In this document: piece by piece, positions 1-5,224 of the stretch
Layout: each line of letters starts with the position of its first letter
Position numbering within the stretch: position 1 is the first letter of the stretch
From: Rhizorhabdus sp.
GTDB taxonomy: Bacteria > Pseudomonadota > Alphaproteobacteria > Sphingomonadales > Sphingomonadaceae
Length of the DNA stretch: 6,491 nt
Assembly (NCBI GenBank): GCA_004297635.1
Contig: SCUQ01000501.1
Location: 1-6,491, forward strand
Direction: 5' to 3'
Notes under the pieces: generated by a model
What the model was told of the DNA's origin: nothing
Databases searched by the model: none
The model's input: only the letters and a program-made list of their open reading frames with translations
Made by a program: the position numbers and the translations under genes

Positions 1-474
1 ATGGCCGCGAACGCCATGGTGGATGCCGAGCAGGCATTGACGCCGACGCCGGGTGGTCAGGAGTTCGTCAACAAGGCAGCCAATACCGATGCCTATGAAA
101 TCGCCGCGGCGAAGCTGGCACAGACCAATGCCGCCTCGCCCGACGTCAAGGCCTTCGCCGCCGAGATGATCAAGGCGCACACCGACTCGACGGCCAAGAT
201 CAAGGCGGCCGCCGCGACGGCGAGTCCGGCCATGGCGCCCGACGCCGCTCTGACAGCCGATCAGAATGACGAATTGGCCGAACTCGCGAAGAAGAAGGGT
301 GCGGAGTTCGACGACGCCTATATCGAGGAGCAGGTCGACGTTCACCAGACCGCGCTCGCGATGATGCGCGATTATGCCGAAAAGGGCGACACGCCCTCGC
401 TTCGGACGGCGGCCGGGGAGATCGCGCCAGTCGTCCAGAAGCATTTGGACCACGCCAGATCGCTGGACAAGTAA
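1..474 (+). CDS. DUF4142 domain protein, probably exported (5' end likely missing)
   Basis: Encodes at least 157 residues ending in TAA. The body from about residue 19 to the C-terminus matches the helical DUF4142 family: an F-x-N-x-A-A-x-T-D-A-Y-E start, a first long helix ending with MIKAHTDS, then FDDAYIEEQVDVHQ (residues 103-116) and a closing HLDHARSL. These paired His/Asp/Glu helices are typical of the family, whose fold I recall as ferritin-like; the molecular function is not established. Members normally carry an N-terminal signal peptide or lipobox. None is visible here: the Ala-rich segment at residues 1-18 looks like the linker after such a signal. The ATG at base 1 is therefore probably an internal codon and the true start lies outside the window (inference). 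The gene stands alone at its 3' end, is followed by its own terminator, and converges on the oxidoreductase gene. Confidence 0.85.
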   Translation: MAANAMVDAEQALTPTPGGQEFVNKAANTDAYEIAAAKLAQTNAASPDVKAFAAEMIKAHTDSTAKIKAAAATASPAMAPDAALTADQNDELAELAKKKGAEFDDAYIEEQVDVHQTALAMMRDYAEKGDTPSLRTAAGEIAPVVQKHLDHARSLDK

Positions 475-492
475 GTCCGGACTGATGACGGG

Positions 493-520
493 AAGGCCGG
501 GCGGTTCCGCCCGGCCTTTT
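493..520 (+). terminator. Rho-independent terminator of the DUF4142 gene
   Basis: A perfect inverted repeat pairs 493-504 with 507-518: a 10-bp GC stem extended by two A-T pairs. About four bases are left in the loop once closing-pair constraints are allowed for. The + strand continues with TTTT (517-520). It lies 18 bp after the DUF4142 stop and 13 bp before the end of the convergent oxidoreductase gene. On the opposite strand the hairpin is followed only by TT and then C residues, so it should work mainly for the + strand gene, although the hairpin itself would form in both transcripts. Confidence 0.85.
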
Positions 521-532
521 CGATTCCCGGCC

Positions 533-1540
533 TCAGCCCTTTCCGTTCACGACAAGCACGACCTTGCCGATATGATCCTGGTCCATCCGGTGGTGGGCCT
601 CGGCGGCGCGCTCCAGCGGGAAGGTCGTGTCGATCACCGGCTTCAGCCGCCCCTCCTCGACATGCGGCCACACCACCGACGCGATTTCGTCGGCCACCGC
701 CGCCTTGAAGGCGACGCTGCGCGGGCGCAGCGTCGATCCGGTCAGGGTCAGGCGCTTCTGCATGATCTTCCAGATCGGTATTTCGGCCTTGGCACCGCCC
801 AGGACCGCGACCGATACGTGACGGGCATCCTCGGCCATGCAGTCGATATTGCGCGGGACATAGTCCCCCCCGACCATGTCGAGAACGACGTCGACCCCAT
901 TGCCGCCGGTGATCCTTTTGACCTCGGACACATAATCCTGGGTCCGATAGTTGATCGCGTGGGTGGCCCCGACCTTCAGCGCGGCGGCCACCTTCTCGTC
1001 CGATCCCACCGTCACGATGGTCTCGATCTGGAAAATGCGGGCGAGCAGGATCGCCATCGTCCCGATCCCGCTCGTCCCGCCATGGACCAGCAGCCGGTCT
1101 CCCTCCGCCGCATAGGCACGCTCGAACACGTTGCTCCAGACGGTGAAGAGCGTCTCGGGAATCGCGGCGGCCTCGATCATCGACAAGGTGTTGGGTACCG
1201 GCAGACAGAGCCCGGCATCCGCCACGACATATTCGGCATAGCCCCCGCCCGCGACCAGCGCGCACACCGGCTGGCCCAGCATTTCGGGCATGGCCCCTTC
1301 GCCCAGCGCCACCACCTCGCCCGCGACTTCCAGGCCCAGAATCGACGGGGCACCGGGCGGCGGCGGATAGGCGCCTTCCCGTTGTGCGATATCGGGCCGG
1401 TTCACGCCGGCGGCGGCCACTCGAATCAGCAGCTGCTCGCGGCCGGGCTTCGGCACAGGCCTCTGCTCGGCCACCAGAATATCGGGCCCGCCTTTGCCGG
1501 ACGGATCGATCGCCGTCATCCAGCCGGGAATTTCGGCCAT
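533..1540 (-). CDS. NAD(P)H:quinone oxidoreductase, PIG3-type zinc-free MDR family
   Basis: 335-residue medium-chain dehydrogenase/reductase. Family members transfer hydride from NADPH to quinones or reactive carbonyls in the cytosol; the physiological substrate here cannot be read from sequence. The N-terminal GroES-like domain contains AGVNRPDIAQREG (residues 44-56), then YPPPPGAPSILGLEVAGEV (58-76), which is characteristic of the PIG3/TP53I3 group. The Rossmann domain has HGGTSGIGTMAI (153-164), the nucleotide-binding motif. The catalytic-zinc GHE motif and the structural-zinc Cys cluster of true alcohol dehydrogenases are absent, so it should be zinc-independent. The ATG at 1540 is chosen because a strong Shine-Dalgarno (AGAGGGGG) lies five bases upstream and homology begins there. 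An in-frame ATG at 1624 would add 28 non-homologous residues and run across the promoter. It is divergent from DUF1192, a pairing I recall from sphingomonads. Confidence 0.93.
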   Translation of the reverse strand: MAEIPGWMTAIDPSGKGGPDILVAEQRPVPKPGREQLLIRVAAAGVNRPDIAQREGAYPPPPGAPSILGLEVAGEVVALGEGAMPEMLGQPVCALVAGGGYAEYVVADAGLCLPVPNTLSMIEAAAIPETLFTVWSNVFERAYAAEGDRLLVHGGTSGIGTMAILLARIFQIETIVTVGSDEKVAAALKVGATHAINYRTQDYVSEVKRITGGNGVDVVLDMVGGDYVPRNIDCMAEDARHVSVAVLGGAKAEIPIWKIMQKRLTLTGSTLRPRSVAFKAAVADEIASVVWPHVEEGRLKPVIDTTFPLERAAEAHHRMDQDHIGKVVLVVNGKG

Positions 1541-1545
1541 AAAGT

Positions 1546-1553
1546 CCCCCTCT
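1546..1553 (-). promoter_or_regulatory. Ribosome binding site of the quinone oxidoreductase
   Basis: On the minus strand this reads AGAGGGGG, followed by five bases and the ATG at 1540. It is the strongest Shine-Dalgarno in the window and decides the start in favour of 1540 over the upstream in-frame ATG at 1624. Confidence 0.75.
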
Positions 1554-1567
1554 TGCGCCGCGGCGCA
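1554..1567. repeat. 14-bp perfect palindrome in the oxidoreductase leader
   Basis: TGCGCCGCGGCGCA reads identically on both strands. It lies directly upstream of the oxidoreductase ribosome binding site and downstream of its predicted transcription start near 1577. It could be an operator bound by a dimeric regulator, or a short RNA hairpin that limits access to the ribosome binding site. In such GC-rich DNA chance is also possible, because the palindrome consists mainly of GC-only steps. No regulator gene is in the window. Confidence 0.35.
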
Positions 1568-1583
1568 CCCCATAGACAAAGGT

Positions 1584-1612
1584 TTTATTGACATGCGCCC
1601 CGCCGCGGTCAA
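1584..1612 (-). promoter_or_regulatory. Predicted sigma70-type promoter of the quinone oxidoreductase
   Basis: On the minus strand there is TTGACC (1612-1607), a 17-bp spacer, then AATAAA (1589-1584). These match the housekeeping consensus at 5/6 and 4/6 positions. Transcription would begin near 1577, giving a leader of about 37 bases that contains the palindrome at 1554-1567 and the ribosome binding site. It shares its DNA with the opposing DUF1192 promoter, so simultaneous occupancy is unlikely. Confidence 0.5.
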
Positions 1613-1617
1613 CTTTA
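1588..1617 (+). promoter_or_regulatory. Predicted promoter of the DUF1192 gene
   Basis: A perfect TTGACA lies at 1588-1593. At spacings of 17-18 bp only a weak -10 is found (AACTTT 1611-1616 or ACTTTA 1612-1617); TTTATC at 1614-1619 would need a 20-bp spacer. The strong -35 is the main support. A start point 6-8 bases after the -10 falls at or beside the ATG at 1623, implying little or no leader. The element lies in the same 30 bp as the opposing oxidoreductase promoter. Confidence 0.4.
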
Positions 1618-1622
1618 TCGGC

Positions 1623-1820
1623 ATGGAGCCAGACGATCTTTTCGCGAAGCGCCCCGATGATCCGGTGAATCAGCTCATCCGGCAGGATATCGATCACCTG
1701 TCCATCGACGAGCTGGAGGCGCGGATCGCTGCCCTCCAGGGCGAGATTGAGCGCTGCAGGCTCAAAATCCAGAAAGCCGTTAACCATCGCGCAACGGCAG
1801 AAGGCCTATTCAAGCGATGA
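1623..1820 (+). CDS. DUF1192 family small coiled-coil protein
   Basis: 65 residues. An acidic N-terminus (MEPDDLFAKRPDDP) precedes the conserved core IDHLSIDELEARIAALQGEI (residues 23-42), and it ends in AVNHRATAEGLFKR. The core is a heptad-like amphipathic helix, predicted to be a short coiled coil. There is no signal peptide or membrane segment, so it should be cytosolic; the family's function is unknown. Length and both ends agree with DUF1192 proteins of alphaproteobacteria as I recall them. Start choice: the ATG at 1623 fits the family's usual N-terminus but has no Shine-Dalgarno. An in-frame ATG at 1593 has AAAGG ten bases upstream and would add ten residues, but it sits inside the predicted -35 box. 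I prefer 1623. The gene is divergent from the oxidoreductase and lies 205 bp upstream of clpA on the same strand. Confidence 0.88.
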   Translation: MEPDDLFAKRPDDPVNQLIRQDIDHLSIDELEARIAALQGEIERCRLKIQKAVNHRATAEGLFKR

Positions 1821-1829
1821 AGGGAGCAG

Positions 1830-1862
1830 CTGCCGGAGCGGGTTTCCGCGATACTCCGGCAG
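1830..1862. repeat. Hairpin-forming inverted repeat after the DUF1192 gene
   Basis: CTGCCGGAG (1830-1838) pairs perfectly with CTCCGGCAG (1854-1862), and a 3-bp inner stem (1839-1841 with 1846-1848) can form in the loop. It begins nine bases after the DUF1192 stop, where a terminator would be expected. However, the + strand continues with G-rich sequence rather than a T-tract, so it is not a canonical Rho-independent terminator. It may stabilise the 3' end of the short transcript or cause partial termination before clpA. Confidence 0.5.
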
Positions 1863-1947
1863 GCGGGGGTTCCTGGGTGCGTCGTGCCACGAACTGGCGC
1901 CGGACGGAGTCCTTCGCGGGCCGGCAGGGGACAAATGACGACAGGCC

Positions 1948-1978
1948 CTTGATGAACCCGCTCGGGCACCCGAGATAT
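1948..1978 (+). promoter_or_regulatory. Candidate heat-shock (sigma32-type) promoter of clpA
   Basis: CTTGATG (1948-1954), a 16-bp spacer, then CGAGATAT (1971-1978) resembles the RpoH pattern CTTGAAA ... CCCCATNT. The -35 is good, but the -10 matches at only four informative positions and the spacer is slightly long. The start point would be near 1985, leaving a leader of about 40 bases before the clpA ATG. A 6-bp inverted repeat, CTCGGG-CA-CCCGAG (1961-1974), fills most of the spacer and could be an operator. Heat induction of clp genes is common in proteobacteria, which makes the assignment reasonable but not certain. Confidence 0.3.
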
Positions 1979-2025
1979 GAGGTAGCGGCATGGCGCGGTC
2001 CATGCCGAATGGAGTAAAAGAGACC

Positions 2026-4341
2026 ATGCCTTCTTTCGCCCGCGAACTCGAACAGACCCTGCATAACGCGCTCAGCGCCGCGAGCAGCCGTCGCCACGAA
2101 TATGCGACCCTGGAGCATCTGCTCCTGGCGCTGATCGCGGACGAGCATGCATCGAAGGTGATGACCGCCTGCGGGGTGGATCTGGGCGAACTGCGCAACG
2201 CCGTGACCAATTATCTCGATACCGAGCTCGATGCGCTCAAGGTCGAGGGTGAGACCGATCCCTCCCCCACCAGCGGCTTCCAGCGCGTCGTTCAGCGCGC
2301 GATCCTCCACGTCCAGTCCTCCGGCCGCGAAGAGGTGACGGGCGCCAATGTCCTCGTCGCGCTGTTCAGCGAGCGCGAGAGCTATGCCGTCTTTTTCCTG
2401 CAGCAGCAGGACATGAGCCGCCTCGATGCGGTCAGCTTCATCAGCCACGGCGTCGGCAAGGCCGGCCAGCCCACGGAGCAACGCGAAGTGAAGGGCGCCG
2501 AAGAGGAGAAGAGCCAGGCCAAGCCCGACGGCAAGAAGGGCGAGAGCGCGCTCAAGCAGTTCTGCGTCGATCTCAACGCGAAGGCCAAGGCGGGCAAGGT
2601 CGATCCGCTGATCGGTCGCGGTCCCGAGGTCGATCGCACGGTGCAGATCCTGTGCCGCCGTTCCAAGAACAATCCGCTCTATGTGGGCGATCCCGGCGTC
2701 GGCAAGACGGCGATCGCCGAAGGCTTGGCCCGCAAGATCGTCGAGGGCGACGTTCCCGAAGTGCTGTTGCCCGCCGTCATCTACTCGCTCGACATGGGCG
2801 CGCTGCTGGCCGGCACCCGCTATCGCGGCGACTTCGAGGAGCGGCTGAAGCAGGTCGTCACCGAACTGGAAAAGCTCCCCCACGCCGTGCTGTTCATCGA
2901 CGAGATCCACACCGTGATCGGTGCCGGTGCCACGTCGGGCGGTGCGATGGACGCTTCCAATCTGCTCAAGCCGGCGCTGTCGGGCGGCACGATCCGCTGC
3001 ATCGGATCGACCACCTACAAGGAGTTCCGCAACCATTTCGAGAAGGACCGCGCCCTGCTGCGGCGCTTCCAGAAGATCGACGTGAACGAGCCGACGATCG
3101 AGGACACGATCAAGATCATCACCGGCCTGCGTTCGGCGTTCGAGGAGCACCACAACGTCAAATACACGCCCGATGCGATCAAGGCCGCCGTCGAGCTGTC
3201 GTCGCGCTACATCAGCGACCGCAAGCAGCCCGACAAGGCGATCGACGTGATCGACGAGGTTGGCGCCTCGCAGATGCTGGTGCCGCCCGCCAAGCGCAAG
3301 AAGATCATCACGCCGAAGGAAATCGAGCAGGTGATCGCGACGATGGCGCGAATCCCGGCCAAATCGGTTTCGACCGACGACAAGAAGACGCTCGGCGCGC
3401 TCGAGACCGATCTCAAGCGCGTGGTGTTCGGCCAGGACAAGGCGATCGAGATTCTCAGCTCGGCGATCAAGCTCAGCCGCGCCGGGCTTCGCGATCCCGA
3501 CAAGCCGATCGGCAATTATCTCTTCTCCGGCCCGACCGGTGTCGGCAAGACCGAGGTCGCGCGCCAGCTCGCGTCGATCCTCGGCATTCCGCTCCAGCGC
3601 TTCGACATGTCCGAATATATGGAGCGCCATTCGGTCAGCCGCCTGATCGGCGCGCCTCCCGGCTATGTCGGCTATGATCAGGGCGGGCTGCTGACCGATG
3701 CGGTCGATCAGCATCCGCACAGCGTGCTGCTGCTCGACGAGATCGAGAAGGCGCATCCGGATCTGTTCAACATCCTGCTGCAGGTGATGGACAACGGCAA
3801 GCTGACCGATCACCACGGCAAGACGGTCGATTTCCGCAACACGATCCTGATCATGACGACCAACGCCGGCGCGTCCGACATGGCGCGCGAGTCGCTGGGC
3901 TTCGGCAACCTCACCCGCGAGGGCGAGGATGAGGAAGCGGTCAAGAAGATGTTCACGCCGGAATTCCGCAACCGCCTCGATGCGATCGTCCCCTTCGGCT
4001 ATCTTCCGGCCGAGGTCGTCAGCCGCGTCGTCGAGAAGTTCATCCTCCAGCTCGAGCTGCAGCTGGCCGATCGCGAGGTCCACATCAGCCTCGACGACGA
4101 GGCCAAGACATGGCTGACCGCCAAGGGCTATGACAAGCTCTACGGCGCCCGTCCGATGGGTCGACTGATCCAGGAGAAGATCAAGCAGCCGCTGGCCGAG
4201 GAGCTGCTGTTCGGCAAGCTCGTCCATGGCGGCGAGGTCAAGGTGAAGCTCAAGGACGACGCGCTGTCGTTCGAGATCGTCCCTGCGGCGCCCAAGCGCC
4301 CGAAGAAGGGCGGCGGCGCCAAGCCGAAGGTCAAGGCCTGA
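2026..4341 (+). CDS. clpA: ATP-dependent Clp protease ATP-binding subunit ClpA
   Basis: 771-residue hexameric AAA+ unfoldase that feeds substrates to the ClpP peptidase in the cytosol. Domains in order: N-domain with two Clp_N repeats (about 1-140), which normally binds the adaptor ClpS; a charged Lys/Glu-rich linker (about 145-175); AAA1 with Walker A GDPGVGKT (221-228) and Walker B ending D292-E293; AAA2 with Walker A GPTGVGKT (502-509) and Walker B ending D571-E572; then the C-terminal D2-small domain. Pore-loop motifs GTRYRGDFEER in AAA1 and GAPPGYVGYDQGG in AAA2 are intact. There is no ClpB-type middle coiled coil, and E. coli ClpA is of similar length (758). The ClpP-docking loop reads LGF (624-626). 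The tail is Lys/Pro/Gly-rich. The ATG at 2026 is chosen because homology begins there and GGAG lies at 2011-2014; the ATGs at 1990 and 2002 add unrelated residues. No clpS is adjacent, unlike in E. coli. Confidence 0.98.
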   Translation: MPSFARELEQTLHNALSAASSRRHEYATLEHLLLALIADEHASKVMTACGVDLGELRNAVTNYLDTELDALKVEGETDPSPTSGFQRVVQRAILHVQSSGREEVTGANVLVALFSERESYAVFFLQQQDMSRLDAVSFISHGVGKAGQPTEQREVKGAEEEKSQAKPDGKKGESALKQFCVDLNAKAKAGKVDPLIGRGPEVDRTVQILCRRSKNNPLYVGDPGVGKTAIAEGLARKIVEGDVPEVLLPAVIYSLDMGALLAGTRYRGDFEERLKQVVTELEKLPHAVLFIDEIHTVIGAGATSGGAMDASNLLKPALSGGTIRCIGSTTYKEFRNHFEKDRALLRRFQKIDVNEPTIEDTIKIITGLRSAFEEHHNVKYTPDAIKAAVELSSRYISDRKQPDKAIDVIDEVGASQMLVPPAKRKKIITPKEIEQVIATMARIPAKSVSTDDKKTLGALETDLKRVVFGQDKAIEILSSAIKLSRAGLRDPDKPIGNYLFSGPTGVGKTEVARQLASILGIPLQRFDMSEYMERHSVSRLIGAPPGYVGYDQGGLLTDAVDQHPHSVLLLDEIEKAHPDLFNILLQVMDNGKLTDHHGKTVDFRNTILIMTTNAGASDMARESLGFGNLTREGEDEEAVKKMFTPEFRNRLDAIVPFGYLPAEVVSRVVEKFILQLELQLADREVHISLDDEAKTWLTAKGYDKLYGARPMGRLIQEKIKQPLAEELLFGKLVHGGEVKVKLKDDALSFEIVPAAPKRPKKGGGAKPKVKA

Positions 4342-4359
4342 CCCTTTGATGCTCTAGAT

Positions 4360-4396
4360 GAAAAGACCCGTCTCGAAAGAGGCGGGTCTTTTCTTT
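4360..4396. terminator. Bidirectional Rho-independent terminator between clpA and the methyltransferase gene
   Basis: Bases 4360-4374 pair with 4379-4393 to give a 15-bp stem with one G-U wobble, closed by a GAAA tetraloop of the stable GNRA type. T-rich tracts flank it in both directions (TCTTTTCTTT on the + strand at 4387-4396, TCTTTTC on the minus strand). It starts 19 bases after the clpA stop and ends 8 bases before the stop codon of the convergent methyltransferase gene, so it most likely serves both. Confidence 0.92.
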
Positions 4397-4403
4397 GGCG
4401 GCC

Positions 4404-5084
4404 CTACCAAATCTTCTGGCCCGGAACGTGGGGAATGGACCGGCTCTGCTTGGCGATGAACGCGCCTTTTTCGACGACGGCGATGCTGTCGTAAAAATGA
4501 ACCGCCCGCGTGAGGCGCCCGATCTCGGAACAGGGCAGATCCTGGCCGATCTGCTTCTTGTTATAAGGGTTGCCGGCGTGCAGTTCGTCGACGATCCCCT
4601 TCATCCGCTCGATGAACGTGGTCGGCACGCCCAGGCCTCCACCCCATCCGGGCCAATAGCTCGTATGCGTGTCCTCGACGACGTAAAGCGCTTCCCGCGG
4701 CATATTGGGATAGAGGAAATCGAACGTCGCGTTGATATGCGTCGCGATGTGGCTGCCATCGTCCAGGACGATGTCGGGATAGCCGAACTCCTCCACGATC
4801 GCGCCGAGGAAGGCGGGGTCCGACTGATCGCCGATCCGGACAGCGACCTGCTCGTCCTCGAAGCTTCGGCACTCCTCGCGAATGTCGACGCTGACGATCT
4901 GCGCGGCGGGGCCGAAATAATGTTTCCACATCTGGGAAGACCCGCCCTGCCCGGTGCCGATCTCCAGGAACATGATCCGCCGATCCCGATATCTCGAAAA
5001 ATAGCGTTCGTAGATCGGCAGATATTGGAGCCATTTGTTGATCGGCTCACCCTGGTTCGTCCAAAAATACTGGTTCAAAGACAT
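4404..5084 (-). CDS. Class I SAM-dependent methyltransferase, MycE/macrocin sugar O-methyltransferase-like
   Basis: 226 residues with a complete Rossmann-type methyltransferase fold. Motif I is LEIGTGQGGS (40-49), followed by MWKHYFG (52-58). The acidic residue after strand 2 is D67 in VSVDI. Next come GDQSDP (85-90), DDGSHI (108-113) and YVVEDTHTSYWPG (134-146). The last three motifs are hallmarks of the metal-dependent sugar O-methyltransferases MycE, ElmMI and TylE/macrocin type. D108/D109 and E137/D138 are the likely magnesium ligands by analogy with MycE. The C-terminal HFYDSIAVVEKG (about 199-210) is also typical. Known relatives methylate deoxysugar hydroxyls of macrolides or tetracenomycins; no antibiotic genes are nearby, so the substrate is unknown and could be a surface polysaccharide or glycolipid sugar (inference). 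It is much shorter than MycE and lacks its N-terminal domain. An in-frame TGA two codons upstream fixes the ATG at 5084; the Shine-Dalgarno is weak. Confidence 0.85.
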   Translation of the reverse strand: MSLNQYFWTNQGEPINKWLQYLPIYERYFSRYRDRRIMFLEIGTGQGGSSQMWKHYFGPAAQIVSVDIREECRSFEDEQVAVRIGDQSDPAFLGAIVEEFGYPDIVLDDGSHIATHINATFDFLYPNMPREALYVVEDTHTSYWPGWGGGLGVPTTFIERMKGIVDELHAGNPYNKKQIGQDLPCSEIGRLTRAVHFYDSIAVVEKGAFIAKQSRSIPHVPGQKIW

Positions 5085-5224
5085 CGATCAACTCGGCGCG
5101 AAGGGGCTGGGCCTGAAGGCCGGGCTTCTGCCTAGCAACGATCGGTCCCGTTAACCATATCTTCCGAACTCCCGGTGCAGGGTGCTCCATCGGACTCGCG
5201 TCGGCGGGGCAACCGGGGGATGTG
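5085..5224. other. Divergent intergenic region between the methyltransferase and sthA genes
   Basis: This 140-bp stretch must hold the promoters of both divergent genes, but I see no convincing -35/-10 pair for either. The AT-richest part is around 5148-5162 (GTTAACCATATC) and is the likeliest -10 region in either direction. A small inverted repeat, GGCCT-GA-AGGCC (5110-5121), lies in what would be the methyltransferase leader. GGGGGA at 5215-5220 is the probable sthA ribosome binding site, four bases from its ATG. Confidence 0.4.

Noticed and set aside
374..1591. 405-codon plus-strand frame antisense to the oxidoreductase gene
   Set aside because: It overlaps the end of the DUF4142 gene, runs through its terminator, and gives an Arg/His/Asp-rich product without any domain; the minus-strand gene explains the openness.
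372..1787. 471-codon minus-strand frame overlapping the oxidoreductase and DUF1192 genes
   Set aside because: It is Arg/Gly-rich low-complexity translation of another frame of the oxidoreductase gene, spans a terminator and a divergent promoter, and shows no recognisable family.
1817..2017. 66-codon frame whose ATG overlaps the DUF1192 stop (ATGA), suggesting translational coupling
   Set aside because: Codon use is poorer in GC3 than in the flanking genes, the sequence includes several inverted repeats and the candidate clpA promoter, there is no good ribosome binding site, and the product resembles nothing I know.
2652..3677. 341-codon plus-strand frame inside clpA
   Set aside because: It is an out-of-frame, Arg-rich reading of the clpA coding sequence with no homology signal.
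1810..4227. 805-codon open frame on the minus strand opposite clpA
   Set aside because: It is the complement-frame shadow of clpA in GC-rich DNA: the product is a monotonous string of Leu, Asp, Arg, Val and His with no domain, while the + strand encodes an unmistakable full-length ClpA.
5110..5121. GGCCT-GA-AGGCC inverted repeat upstream of the methyltransferase gene as a possible attenuator
   Set aside because: The arms are only five bases with a two-base loop and no T-tract; this is easily expected by chance in DNA of this composition.
4395..5135. 246-codon plus-strand frame antisense to the methyltransferase gene
   Set aside because: The minus strand carries a complete methyltransferase with ordered motifs; the antisense frame starts next to the terminator and shows no domain.
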